Assembly: GCF_001186365.1 (NCBI RefSeq)
Contig: NZ_LDTZ01000017.1
Coordinates: 62,001-126,000, forward strand
Origin: Gordonia jacobaea
GTDB taxonomy: Bacteria; Actinomycetota; Actinomycetes; Mycobacteriales; Mycobacteriaceae
Reading direction: 5' to 3'
DNA length: 64,000 nt
The notes under the pieces are model-generated. The model searched no databases. It was not told the origin of the DNA and was given only the letters and a program-made list of their open reading frames with translations. Position 1 is the stretch's first letter, and the number at the start of each line of letters is the position of its first letter. Position numbers and translations under genes: made by a program. Shown here piece by piece: positions 26,664 to 34,993 of the stretch.

Positions 26664-27899
26664 CTACAGGTACGTGCCCGTCGGCAGCGCGGCCTCGTGC
26701 GCGCGCGAACCGATCACCGACAAGAGCGTCGCTGTCGTGATTTCGGCTCCGTCGACGAGGATTGCGCGACGGACGATCTCGCTCACGTCAGCACCACTGC
26801 GATCACGAGGCAGTGCTGCGACGACCCGTGCGACGTCGACATCGAGGGCACCGATTCTCGCGAGCACACCCGACAGAATCGCTGCTGCCGCAGCATCATC
26901 GGGCGGGTCGAGCTCGATCACCGTGTCGAAACGGGCTGCGCGCGTGGCGGCGCCGTCGAGGGCGCGCGGATCGTTCGTCGTCGCGATCGTGAGAACGCGG
27001 TCATGGGCCGTCGCTCCGTCCAGCGCCGCCAACAACGCACCGAGTGCGGAGTCGTCGCCGTCGCCCCGTCGTCGGACGTAGAGGTCGACGTCGTCGAGGA
27101 TCACGACGAGCGGCCCGAGGACATCGGCCATGGCGTAGACGGACCCGAGCTTGGCCATGACTGCGGCGGATTCGACGATGACCACGGTGAAGTCACCGAG
27201 CAGTTCACCGGCGATCGTCCGAGCGATCGCCGTCTTACCGACACCGGGACGCCCGGCGAGCAGCACACCGCGACTCGTCGACATTCCTGCCGCGGTGAGG
27301 ATCTCGTGACGAGAAGTGACCGCGGAGACACTCAGATCCACCTCGCGCCAGACGCTGTCAGGGATCGCGATGTCGGCGCGGGTTGTCGACGGCTCGGGAG
27401 CAGCCGCCAGCGAGATCTCGTTATAGATCACCGATACCGATAACACTCGGCCGCGCAACGGATTACGCGCATCGATACGACGACGCAGCTCGACGACGGC
27501 ACAAGACACCATGTCGCGAAGTTCATTCGGCGCGTACAGCGAGATAGTGGCTCTCGAGTTGTTATCGCTGAGCAACGACGAAATGACCAACGGTCCACTG
27601 CCGAAGGGGTTGTCGGGGGTGAAAGCCAGCGAGATGTCGGCGGGTACCGAGAACTCGTCGTCGCCGATACTGCGCTCTGCCCACCGCGGAGGTGCGTCGT
27701 CTTCGTCCGGACCGATTGCGGGCGAATCAGTTTCGATCAGGTCACCGAGCACGAGGCCTGCTGCGATTCTACTGGCCGGGTTGATGGACATGACCTGGAC
27801 GAAGAGTTCGTTCCGGTCAGCGCGCAGATGTGTCTTCAGGAATGTGTCGATGGACGCGGGGGCTTCGGGGAGCGCATCGTTGAGCAACTGTGCGACCAC
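26664..27899 (-). CDS. AAA+ family ATPase
   Basis: At least 411 residues. The N-terminal 190 residues are an unrecognised adaptor-like domain. A classic AAA module follows: Walker A GRPGVGKT at 216-223, Walker B VVILDDVD near 265-272, sensor TTND at 307-310 and arginine-finger region TRAARFD near 319-325, then a small helical lid. This resembles ClpX/FtsH/ARC-like AAA proteins that remodel protein substrates. The first GTG in frame is at 27899, but the frame extends 23 codons further to an ACG at 27968 behind a perfect Shine-Dalgarno, so the real N-terminus is probably longer. The convergent gene and the upstream 39-residue gene give no functional clue. Confidence 0.87.
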   Translation of the reverse strand: MVAQLLNDALPEAPASIDTFLKTHLRADRNELFVQVMSINPASRIAAGLVLGDLIETDSPAIGPDEDDAPPRWAERSIGDDEFSVPADISLAFTPDNPFGSGPLVISSLLSDNNSRATISLYAPNELRDMVSCAVVELRRRIDARNPLRGRVLSVSVIYNEISLAAAPEPSTTRADIAIPDSVWREVDLSVSAVTSRHEILTAAGMSTSRGVLLAGRPGVGKTAIARTIAGELLGDFTVVIVESAAVMAKLGSVYAMADVLGPLVVILDDVDLYVRRRGDGDDSALGALLAALDGATAHDRVLTIATTNDPRALDGAATRAARFDTVIELDPPDDAAAAAILSGVLARIGALDVDVARVVAALPRDRSGADVSEIVRRAILVDGAEITTATLLSVIGSRAHEAALPTGTYL

Positions 27900-27965
27900 G
27901 GTGACGGCGCGTCGGACATGAGGGTGCTCCGTGGCGAGCGCGTCGAGCGTGGATGTTGTTGCGGG

Positions 27966-27980
27966 CGTGGTGTCCTCCTT
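27966..27980 (-). promoter_or_regulatory. strong Shine-Dalgarno placed before an ACG codon
   Basis: On the minus strand AAGGAGGACACC (27969-27980) is followed by ACG at 27968-27966, in frame with the AAA ATPase, with natural-looking coding (TSTLDALATEHPHVRRAVT) up to the GTG at 27899. There is no ATG, GTG or TTG between this Shine-Dalgarno and 27899 in that frame, and a stop lies just upstream. Either ACG is used, or there is a sequence error. Confidence 0.55.
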
Positions 27981-28041
27981 CTGTGGGCAAGCGTGTCAGC
28001 TTGGCACCGATCGACGACGCGATGCAAGAGGTTTTCACGCG

Positions 28042-28074
28042 GCGAGACCCCGCCTGGGTCAGGCGGGGTCTCGC
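28042..28074. terminator. 14-bp GC-rich hairpin
   Basis: A perfect inverted repeat GCGAGACCCCGCCT / AGGCGGGGTCTCGC with a 5-base loop lies between the 39-residue gene and the AAA ATPase gene on the minus strand. No U-tract follows in either direction. It is a likely terminator or mRNA-end hairpin for the small gene; attenuating the ATPase gene is also possible. Confidence 0.75.
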
Positions 28075-28096
28075 GAAAGTGGTGGGGCAGCGCCGA

Positions 28097-28216
28097 TCAG
28101 TTGACCCACACCCAGTTCCAGCGCCGGGTGCGCGAGTCGAAGCGACGCACCCGGCGACGACGCTGTGCCGGAGCGGGGTTCTGGCGCTGCTGCTGGTTGT
28201 TGTTCGGGATGGGCAT
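28097..28216 (-). CDS. 39-residue Arg/Trp-rich small protein
   Basis: A short basic protein starting MPIPNNNQQQRQNP, continuing with an Arg-rich core (RRRRVRRFDSRTRR) and ending in WNWVWVN. AGAGG lies five bases before ATG 28216. The composition (polar Gln/Asn, then poly-basic, then Trp-rich end) is unusual and could bind nucleic acid or membrane. It sits upstream of the AAA ATPase gene on the same strand, separated by a strong hairpin. Not recognised. Confidence 0.5.
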   Translation of the reverse strand: MPIPNNNQQQRQNPAPAQRRRRVRRFDSRTRRWNWVWVN

Positions 28217-28504
28217 GACTACCTCTTTCACTTCGGCGGACCGCTCGTCGGTGAGCGCTCTCTCTGACATCACCGACAATGCCAACCGAGACTTGCGAGG
28301 CACTCGACGTCGACTGGGAGATCGCTGAGTGACTGGAGATGACTGGGACTGAGAGATAATTGGGTGCGGACGCTGAATGCCGTTGATAGGCGCGGCATCA
28401 CAGATTGCTGCGAGGTTGGCTGTTCGGCTGGCAGACGGGGCAATCATTCGATAGTGTCCGAATTGTCATCACCGGGGGATCGCACCGACGAGGAGAACGT
28501 CCCG

Positions 28505-29362
28505 ATGCACAGACGCCCACCCCGGCCGACCCTCCCCCACTCGTTACGACGCCGCGTCGCATCGCGGCTGCGCCGCCTGACAGGTCCGGTGACACTCACA
28601 CTTGTCGCTTCGTTGACGGCCTTGGGGCTTTCACATGTGGCGCCTGCTCGTGGAGCCACGTTGGTGTGGTCTGACGAGTTCAACGGTGCGGCCGGCAGTT
28701 CGCCGTCGACGTCGAACTGGAACTTCGAGACCGGTGGCGGTGGCTGGGGTAACAACGAGTGGCAGACCTACACCAATTCGCGGCAGAACTCCTACCTCGA
28801 CGGCAACGGCCGACTGGTGATCGCCGCCCGCTCCGACGGCACGTCGATCACGTCGGCACGCCTCAACACTCTCGGCAAGGTGGCATTCACCTACGGGACG
28901 GCGTCGGCCCGGATCAAACTGCCCGCGGGAAAGGGTCTGCTGCCGGCGTTCTGGCTGATGGGCACGGACATCTACTCGGTGGGGTGGCCCGCGAGCGGCG
29001 AGATCGATGTGATCGAAACTCCCTCGGTGACAACGTCATACACCAACCACGTGCACGGGCCGACGACCTCGGGCGGGACATGGAAACTCGGCAACTCCGG
29101 TGCGATCGCCGATCTGTCGACCGACTTCCACACGTACTCGGTCACGAAGTCGCGAGATGCGATCACCGTCGCGCTCGACGGACGGACGGTCGGCAGCTAC
29201 CGGGCGTCGCAGTTGAGCGCCGACAAGAAGTGGGTATTCAACAAGCCGACGTACCTCCTGCTGACGCTCGCGGTCGGCGGGGACTGGCCCGGCGACCCCG
29301 ACCTCACGACACCGAATCCGTCGTACATGACGCTCGACTGGATCCGGGTGTACTCGAGCTGA
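28505..29362 (+). CDS. secreted glycoside hydrolase family 16 (beta-1,3-glucanase type)
   Basis: A 285-residue exported enzyme. An Arg-rich N-terminus and hydrophobic stretch (LTLVASLTALGLSHVAPARG) form a long signal peptide ending near residue 50. The GH16 jelly-roll domain begins LVWSDEFNGAAG and carries the active-site line SGEIDVIE with nucleophile E166, D168 and acid/base E171. The FNKPTYLLLTLAVGGDWPGD and MTLDWIRVYSS endings are typical of laminarinase-type members. It should hydrolyse beta-1,3- or mixed-linkage glucans outside the cell. GAGGAG lies nine bases before ATG 28505. No carbohydrate-binding module is attached. Confidence 0.92.
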   Translation: MHRRPPRPTLPHSLRRRVASRLRRLTGPVTLTLVASLTALGLSHVAPARGATLVWSDEFNGAAGSSPSTSNWNFETGGGGWGNNEWQTYTNSRQNSYLDGNGRLVIAARSDGTSITSARLNTLGKVAFTYGTASARIKLPAGKGLLPAFWLMGTDIYSVGWPASGEIDVIETPSVTTSYTNHVHGPTTSGGTWKLGNSGAIADLSTDFHTYSVTKSRDAITVALDGRTVGSYRASQLSADKKWVFNKPTYLLLTLAVGGDWPGDPDLTTPNPSYMTLDWIRVYSS

Positions 29363-29670
29363 GGTGGTCTCGACAAGCTCGACCAGCGGGGGCCTTTTCC
29401 GCTGATTGAGCCGGCCGCGAGCGGAGCGAGCTGCCGAGTCGAAATCACCTGCGGTGGTCTCGACAAGCGGGCGGGGTGGTCTCGACAAGCTCGACCAGCG
29501 ACGGTCGCTCGACCAGCGGGTTCGGCTCGACCGGCGGGTGGGGTGGTCTCGACAAGCTCGACCAGCGGATGGGCGGTTCGACCGGCGGTGGGGTGGTCTC
29601 GACAAGCTCGACCAGCGGGAGTTGGCTCGACCAGCGACGGTCGCTCGACCGGCGGGTGGCTCGACCGGCG
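29363..29670. repeat. intergenic hairpin-repeat cluster A (G/C variant)
   Basis: Several copies and half copies of a 26-bp unit with core TCTCGACAAGCTCGACC fill the gap between the glucanase and the XRE-cupin regulator, ending in CCAGCGG motifs. One stretch (about 29400-29455) carries a TTGAGCCGGC...GAGCGGAGCGAG sequence like the other half of such elements in related genomes. Each unit can form a 5-bp stem TGGTC/GACCA with an 11-base loop. Confidence 0.85.
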
Positions 29671-29681
29671 GGCTTAGGCGG

Positions 29682-30329
29682 TCAGATGGCCGAGTCGGGG
29701 AACGCGATGACCGAGAGGAACCGGATCGGGAGTTCGACCAGTTCGACCGGCCCGTGGGCGCCCTCGCCGTCGAGTTGTAGCGAATCGCCGGGGCTGAGTC
29801 GGTAGACCGAACGTGAGTGCGCGTAGTCCATCGTTCCGTCGAGCATGAAGATGAACTCGGTGCCTGGATGCTGGAACAGCGGCTGCGTCACCGACTTCTC
29901 GGTGAGCGTCACCAGCAGGCATTCGAGGCGCTTGTGCTCGCCGCGGAGCGAGCCGAGCATCTCGTACTCGTGGCCCTCGCGGGAGCCTTCGCGCACGATC
30001 TGCGAGCCCTCCCCCGCCTTGACGAACACGGCGGACCGTTCGAGGTCGGCGCCACGGAAGAGCGAGGTCACCGAGACGTCGAACGCGGTGGCCAGCGCGG
30101 CCAAGGTGCTCAGGCTGCAGGACGTCTGCGCGTTCTCGATCTTGGAGAGCATGGCCTTGGAGATGCCGACCTTGGCGGCCATGTCGCCGACCGACAGCCC
30201 CTCCTGCCTGCGGAGACGTCGGACGTTGTGCGCTATCGCCGATTCGAGTTCGAGTTCTTCGACCGGTTGATCGACCGGACGTTCGCGCGCGGTCCCCGAC
30301 TGGTTACGGATCAGAGCGTCGTCGGTCAC
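29682..30329 (-). CDS. XRE-family regulator with C-terminal cupin
   Basis: A regulator of about 215 residues: an N-terminal helix-turn-helix (NVRRLRRQEGLSVGDMAAKV then GISKAMLSKIENAQ) and a C-terminal cupin effector domain (FQHPGTEFIFMLDGTMDYAH, YRLSPGDSLQLDGEGAHGP). Proteins of this SutR/PuuR-like type often control genes for amine, polyamine or amino-acid use by binding a small ligand in the cupin. It is the last gene of the amine cluster on the minus strand, 90 bp after the FAD oxidase, and is a good candidate for its regulator. The start codon is uncertain: GTG 30329 is chosen, with in-frame alternatives at 30359 and 30416. Confidence 0.85.
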   Translation of the reverse strand: MTDDALIRNQSGTARERPVDQPVEELELESAIAHNVRRLRRQEGLSVGDMAAKVGISKAMLSKIENAQTSCSLSTLAALATAFDVSVTSLFRGADLERSAVFVKAGEGSQIVREGSREGHEYEMLGSLRGEHKRLECLLVTLTEKSVTQPLFQHPGTEFIFMLDGTMDYAHSRSVYRLSPGDSLQLDGEGAHGPVELVELPIRFLSVIAFPDSAI

Positions 30330-30419
30330 CTCGCCAGCATATCGGTAGACGGACTTCACTCGGGGTAGACGCCGGGGTCCGGCGGACGTCGGTGTTCCGC
30401 CGTGGAGAGCACACATCCG

Positions 30420-31610
30420 CTACCGCATCTCGCCCGCACCGACGTACGGGAATTTGGTCTTGAGCAGGTCGCCGTCGTCGAAGCGGGAGAGCCGGAAGTT
30501 CGACTCCGGGATGCGCGGATCGTTGCTGCGACCGTCAACGACGAGGTCGGCGACGAGACGTCCGACGGCAGGCGAGATCTTGAAGCCGTGTCCGCTGAAG
30601 CCCGCGGCGATGACGAGTCCATCGAGCGGACCGGTGGAGATCACCGGGTTCCAGTCGGGTGTGACGTCGTAGCAGCCCGCGTAGCTGCTGGTGATGCTCG
30701 CGTCGGTGAACGCCGGGAATCGGGTACCGACCTTGTCGACGGTGAGGTCGAGGAATGCCTCGTCGGCGCGATTGAGGTAGCCGTCGGGGTTGGCGACCTC
30801 GAGCTCGGCGAGATCTGAGTTTCCGAACAGGATCTCCCCGCGGACGTCGGGTCGGACGTACTGCAACGACACCAGATCCGAGAACACCGGCACCGCAACG
30901 AGTTCCATGCCCGGATGGATCATCACGATCTGCTCGCGGTGCACCGTGATCGGAACGTCGATGCCGTACGTGTCGAGGAAGGGCTTGGTCCAGACACCTG
31001 TCGCGACCACGACGGTGTCGGCGGAGATGGTCGAGTGGTCGGCGAGTTCGACTCCGGTGACACGCTCTCCGTCGGTCAGCAGACCGGAAACGCTGGTGCC
31101 CTGTTTGATTCGGACACCGGCTGCTCTCGCCGACGCCGCGAACGCCTGCGCGGTCTGATACGCGTCGCCATAGCCACCGCGTTCTTCCCAGCCGAACGCG
31201 GCGAACGGTTCCAGATCGGCTGCGGGCCAGAGCTTTGCCACCTCGGAGACATCCATCTCCTCGGTCTGCACTCCGACCTCGCGCTGGGCCGCCAGGCTTT
31301 TCCGTAGGTTCTCGACGTTGGGCTCTCCGACCCCGACCACGTAGCCGGTCTGTCGGAAGCCGATGTCGGTGCCGAAGATCTCCTCGGCCTTTTCGAACAC
31401 CTCGAGGCCGATGGCAGCCATGGCCGCGAGCGAACTGACACCGTAGTGGCAGCGGACGATGCCCGACGACTTGCCCGTCATTCCACCGCCGACGGTATCT
31501 CGCTCGCACACAACAACATCGGTGATGCCGCGCTGCGCCAGTGCCCATGCCGTCGCGACGCCCTCGAGGCCACCGCCGATGATGACGATGGATGCGGTTT
31601 CGGTACTCAC
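30420..31610 (-). CDS. FAD-dependent sarcosine-oxidase-like oxidoreductase, candidate N-methylglutamate oxidase
   Basis: A 396-residue DAO-family flavoprotein. The FAD motif GGGLEGVATAWAL is at the N-terminus and a flavin-contacting ending (GHGFKISPAVGRLVADLV) at the C-terminus, like the beta subunit of heterotetrameric sarcosine oxidase or MgdA. Start GTG 31610 overlaps the MgsC-like stop (GTGA). Being directly downstream of the N-methylglutamate-synthase-like genes, it is the best candidate to oxidise N-methylglutamate, releasing glutamate and a one-carbon unit. The alpha, gamma and delta subunits expected of a four-subunit Mgd complex are absent, so a simpler enzyme is implied. Sarcosine, D-amino acids or related amines remain alternatives. 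Confidence 0.85.
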   Translation of the reverse strand: MSTETASIVIIGGGLEGVATAWALAQRGITDVVVCERDTVGGGMTGKSSGIVRCHYGVSSLAAMAAIGLEVFEKAEEIFGTDIGFRQTGYVVGVGEPNVENLRKSLAAQREVGVQTEEMDVSEVAKLWPAADLEPFAAFGWEERGGYGDAYQTAQAFAASARAAGVRIKQGTSVSGLLTDGERVTGVELADHSTISADTVVVATGVWTKPFLDTYGIDVPITVHREQIVMIHPGMELVAVPVFSDLVSLQYVRPDVRGEILFGNSDLAELEVANPDGYLNRADEAFLDLTVDKVGTRFPAFTDASITSSYAGCYDVTPDWNPVISTGPLDGLVIAAGFSGHGFKISPAVGRLVADLVVDGRSNDPRIPESNFRLSRFDDGDLLKTKFPYVGAGEMR

Positions 31611-32941
31611 AGACCCGCTCCCGTCCCGGGAATCCAGTTGGTGCCCGCGAGAGGAACACGCGCCATGGCTGCGGCCTCGATCGAGATCGCCACCAGGTCT
31701 TCGGGTTCCAGGTGATGCAGGTGCGCCTTGCCGCAAGCGCGGGCGATGGTCTGCGCCTCCATCGTGGTCACGCGCAGGAAGTTGGCGAGTCGTCGGCCAC
31801 CGGCGATCGGGTCGAAGCGCGCGGAGAGCTCCGGATCCTGGGTGGTGATACCGGCCGGGTCCCTGCCGTCCTGGAAGTCGTCGTAGAAGCCTGCGGCCGA
31901 TCCCAGTGCCGCGTACTCGTCCTGGTAGCGAGGATCGTTGTCGCCCAATGCGATGAGCGCTGCGGTACCGATCGCCACGGCGTCGGCTCCGAGTGCCATG
32001 GCCTTCGCGACGTCGGCTCCGTTGCGGATGCCGCCGGAGACGATGAGCTGGACCTCCCGGTGCACTCCGAGCTCTTGAAGTGCCTGCACCGCTTGGGGAA
32101 TCGCGGCGAGTGTGGGGATGCCGACGTGCTCGATGAAGACTTCCTGGGTCGCGGCTGTTCCGCCCTGCATGCCGTCGACCACCACGACGTCGGCGCCGGA
32201 ATGCACCGCGAGCTTGACGTCATAGTAGGTGCGGGTGGCGCCGACCTTGACATAGATCGGCTTCTCCCAGTCGGTGATCTCGCGTAGTTCGTTGATCTTG
32301 ATCGCGAGATCGTCGGGGCCGGTCCAGTCCGGGTGCCGCGAAGCGCTTCGCTGGTCGATACCGACAGGGAGGGTGCGCATCCCGGCCACTCGCTCGGTGA
32401 TCTTCTGTCCCAACAGCATTCCGCCGCCGCCCGGCTTGGCTCCCTGGCCGAGGACGACCTCGATCGCGTCGGCCTTGCGCAGGTCGTCGGGGTTCATCCC
32501 GTAGCGCGACGGAAGGTATTGGTAGACAAGGTTCTTCGACTGCCCGCGCTCCTCGGGGGTCATGCCGCCGTCGCCCGTGGTGGTCGACGTCCCGACCTCC
32601 GACGCTCCTCGTCCGAGCGCCTCCTTGGCGCCAGCCGATAACGCGCCGAAGCTCATGCCCGCGATGGTGACCGGGGTGTCGAGGTGCAGCGGGTACTTCG
32701 CGTTGCGGGTGCCGAGCGTGACGTCGGTGCCGCAGCGCTCGCGGTAACCCTCCAATGGGTAGCGCGACATGGAGGCGCCGAGGAACAGGAGGTCGTCGAA
32801 GTGCGGCAGTTTGCGCTTGGCACCCCACCCGCGGATGTCGTAAACGCCTGTCTCCGCGGCGCGTTGGATCTCGGCGATGGTTGAGCGATCGAAGGTCGCC
32901 GACTCGCGCAGACCGCGCTGCGCGTTGTTGAGGTTGGACAT
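31607..32941 (-). CDS. mgsC: FMN-binding glutamate-synthase-like subunit (MgsC/GlxD type)
   Basis: A 444-residue protein corresponding to the FMN/Fe-S synthase domain of glutamate synthase. Recognisable parts are MSFGALSAGAKEALGRGASE, STTTGDGGMTPEERGQSKNL, the GQGAKPGGGGMLLGQKI segment, IYVKVGATRTYYDVKLAVHS and VVDGMQGGTAATQEVF, and the barrel-end SGGIRNGADVAKAMALGADA. In the methylotrophic N-methylglutamate pathway this subunit joins MgsA and MgsB to turn gamma-glutamylmethylamide plus 2-oxoglutarate into N-methylglutamate and glutamate; the rhizobial GlxD is homologous and less well defined. GGAG lies before ATG 32941. A repeat cluster separates it from mgsB. Confidence 0.82.
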   Translation of the reverse strand: MSNLNNAQRGLRESATFDRSTIAEIQRAAETGVYDIRGWGAKRKLPHFDDLLFLGASMSRYPLEGYRERCGTDVTLGTRNAKYPLHLDTPVTIAGMSFGALSAGAKEALGRGASEVGTSTTTGDGGMTPEERGQSKNLVYQYLPSRYGMNPDDLRKADAIEVVLGQGAKPGGGGMLLGQKITERVAGMRTLPVGIDQRSASRHPDWTGPDDLAIKINELREITDWEKPIYVKVGATRTYYDVKLAVHSGADVVVVDGMQGGTAATQEVFIEHVGIPTLAAIPQAVQALQELGVHREVQLIVSGGIRNGADVAKAMALGADAVAIGTAALIALGDNDPRYQDEYAALGSAAGFYDDFQDGRDPAGITTQDPELSARFDPIAGGRRLANFLRVTTMEAQTIARACGKAHLHHLEPEDLVAISIEAAAMARVPLAGTNWIPGTGAGL

Positions 32942-32961
32942 GGGATTCTCCGTTGTGGGTA

Positions 32962-33203
32962 GTGGTCTCGACGGGCTCGACCAGCGAGAGTGGGGCTCGA
33001 CCAGCGGGGCGGGTGCTCGACCAGCGGGGCGGGTGCTCGACCGGTGGGGTGGGTGGTCTCGACAAGCTCGACCGGCGGGGGTTGCTCGACCAGCGAGAGT
33101 CGGGCTCGACCAGCGGTTGGGCGGTGGTCTCGACAAGCTCGACCAGCGAGAGTCGGGCTCGACCAGCCATTGGGCGGTGGTCTCGACAAGCTCGACCAGC
33201 CGG
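32962..33203. repeat. intergenic hairpin-repeat cluster B (G/C variant)
   Basis: About five full and several partial copies of the same unit as cluster A (core TCTCGACAAGCTCGACC, CCAGCG) fill the 270-bp space between the mgsB-like and mgsC-like genes, within what should be one transcript. The stem pair is G-C as in cluster A. Confidence 0.85.
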
Positions 33204-33215
33204 GGTGAGCGGGCG

Positions 33216-33896
33216 TCAGTAGGAAGACGAGTTGTCGGCGTGGAAGTGGTAGAGCTCGCGGGCGGAGCCGTAGCGGGTGTACGCGGACAGGTCGTCGTCC
33301 TTGAAGCCGGCAGCCTTGAGGAGTCCGGCGAGTTCTTCGAGGTGCTCACTGCGCATCGGCTTGGCCACGCAGTCGGCGCCGAGGGATGCGACGGAACCTC
33401 GCACGTACAGACGGGTTTCGTAGATCGAGTCGCCGAGTCCGTGTCCGGCGTCGCCGCGGATGACCAGGCGGCCTGCCTGCGCCATGAATGCGCTGCTGTG
33501 GCCGACGTTGCCGCCGACCACGATGTCGACACCCTTCATCGAGATGCCGCAACGGGCCGCGGCGTCGCCCTCGACGACCAGCAGTCCGCCGTGGGCGGTC
33601 GCGCCGGCCGACTGGGACGCGTTGCCCTTGACGACGACCGTTCCGCTCATCATGTTCTCGGCGACACCGGTTCCGGCGTTGCCGTTGATGATGATCTCGG
33701 CCTGCTGGTTCATGCCGGCCGCGTAGTAGCCGACGTGCCCGTTGACCGTGATCTTCACCGGAGCGTTCACGCCTGCCGCAACGCTGTGGGCGCCGTGCGG
33801 GTTGTCGATCGTCACCTCGCCCGAAATGTCGCCGTGCAGAGTCGAATTGACTTCGCGAAGAGGTGTGGTGTCGAGATCGAAGTACAGGTCGGTCAT
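33216..33896 (-). CDS. mgsB: glutamate synthase alpha C-terminal-domain-like subunit (MgsB/GlxC type)
   Basis: A 226-residue beta-helix protein. The repeated pattern of Gly-spaced strands (VGYYAAGMNQQAEIIINGNA, MSGTVVVKGNASQ, GGLLVVEGDAAARCGISMKG, RLVIRGDAGHGLGDS) is the right-handed beta-helix of the C-terminal domain of GltB. As a stand-alone subunit it occurs in N-methylglutamate synthase (MgsB) and GlxC. GGAG lies seven bases before ATG 33896. It sits between the amidotransferase and the FMN subunit, in the conserved A-B-C order. Confidence 0.85.
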   Translation of the reverse strand: MTDLYFDLDTTPLREVNSTLHGDISGEVTIDNPHGAHSVAAGVNAPVKITVNGHVGYYAAGMNQQAEIIINGNAGTGVAENMMSGTVVVKGNASQSAGATAHGGLLVVEGDAAARCGISMKGVDIVVGGNVGHSSAFMAQAGRLVIRGDAGHGLGDSIYETRLYVRGSVASLGADCVAKPMRSEHLEELAGLLKAAGFKDDDLSAYTRYGSARELYHFHADNSSSY

Positions 33897-33934
33897 CGGA
33901 TTCTCCGTGGACGGGGATATGGATGGGGTTGCTG

Positions 33935-34831
33935 TCAGCGTGTCCATGCGTAGACCACCTCGGGCTCGGGCTCCCAGATGCGAGCCTCGTCGACTCCGGG
34001 AAGGTGTGCGAGAGCGCGATACTCGCTTGCCATCGCGACCCAGTCGGGTGTTTCGGCGATGACTGCGGGCTTGCAGGCGATCGCGTCGCGGACCACCGCG
34101 AAGGAGTCGCGGTTGGAGACGAGGAGTGTGTAGAAGCCGTCGAAGGTTGCACACACTTCCTTCAGCGCCGTTTCGACGTCCTTGCCCTGCGCGAGCTGAT
34201 GAGCGACGAAGCGTGCGCCGACCTCGGTGTCGTTCTCGCTGTCGAATTCGACGCCCTGAGAGCGCAATTCGCGACGGATTGTCGCGTGGTTGGAGAACGA
34301 ACCGTTGTGCACCAGGCACTGTTCGGGGCCGACGGCGAAGGGATGTGCACCCGACGGGGTCACAGCCGATTCCGTCGCCATACGAGTGTGTCCGACGCCC
34401 TGCCAGCCCGACGCCGCCGCCAGCTCCCACTTCTGTGCAAGATCGCGGGGCGCGCCAACACCTTTGAGCACGGTCAGGTCGGAGCCGAATCCCGCGACGA
34501 GCGCCGTCGGAAAGGCCGAGCGGGCAGCGTCGAGGAGGGTTGCGGAGTCGAGATCGGCCGACACGACCAGCGTCTCGTCGACCTTCTGCGCGGCGACGGG
34601 TGTGCCGAGCGTCGAAGTGAGAAGGGCTGCGGCGTCTGCAGGTTCGACGTCGGTGTCGAGGAGGCAGACGCAGCCGTGCCCGGCGGGCGCCCAGTCCGGG
34701 TTGCCGTAGACGGCGATGCCCGCGGAATCTGCTCCGCGGTCTTGCATTTCGCCCAGCATTCCGGAGAGGAGTTCCCCGAGACGGGGGTAGAGATCGGGGT
34801 TGCGCAGGTGCAACCCGACGATTCCGCACAT
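33935..34831 (-). CDS. mgsA: class II glutamine amidotransferase subunit (MgsA/GlxB type)
   Basis: A 298-residue Ntn-hydrolase. It begins MCGIVGLHLR, so after Met removal Cys1 is the nucleophile; later motifs GHTRMATESAVTPSGAHPF and LVHNGSFSNHATIRRELRS belong to class II glutamine amidotransferases. In the N-methylglutamate pathway MgsA transfers the methylamine-bearing gamma-amide moiety to the synthase. ATG 34831 follows AAAGG. It lies directly after a repeat cluster downstream of the GS-like gene. Confidence 0.87.
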   Translation of the reverse strand: MCGIVGLHLRNPDLYPRLGELLSGMLGEMQDRGADSAGIAVYGNPDWAPAGHGCVCLLDTDVEPADAAALLTSTLGTPVAAQKVDETLVVSADLDSATLLDAARSAFPTALVAGFGSDLTVLKGVGAPRDLAQKWELAAASGWQGVGHTRMATESAVTPSGAHPFAVGPEQCLVHNGSFSNHATIRRELRSQGVEFDSENDTEVGARFVAHQLAQGKDVETALKEVCATFDGFYTLLVSNRDSFAVVRDAIACKPAVIAETPDWVAMASEYRALAHLPGVDEARIWEPEPEVVYAWTR

Positions 34832-34855
34832 GACATGGACCTTTCGTTGGTTGGG

Positions 34856-34989
34856 GTGATCTCGACAAGCTCGATCAGCGGTGGTCGGCTCGATCAGCGG
34901 TTTGGGTGATCTCGACAAGCTCGATCAGCGGTGGTCGGCTCGATCAGCGGGGTGGGGCTCGATCGGCGGTGGGGAACTCGATCGGCGGG
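34856..34989. repeat. intergenic hairpin-repeat cluster C (A/T variant)
   Basis: Two full and several half copies of the unit TCTCGACAAGCTCGATC lie between the GS-like gene and mgsA. Compared with clusters A and B, the third stem pair is A-T instead of G-C (TGATC/GATCA), a compensatory change. Confidence 0.85.
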
Positions 34990-34993
34990 TGGT

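Noticed and set aside
29363..29670. Insertion-sequence remnant
   Set aside because: No transposase, no terminal inverted repeats or target duplication; it fits dispersed intergenic hairpin repeats.
31607..34831. Ordinary glutamate synthase genes (gltB fragments)
   Set aside because: The three separated domains in A-B-C order next to a GmaS-like GS fit the Mgs/Glx type; no gltD is present.
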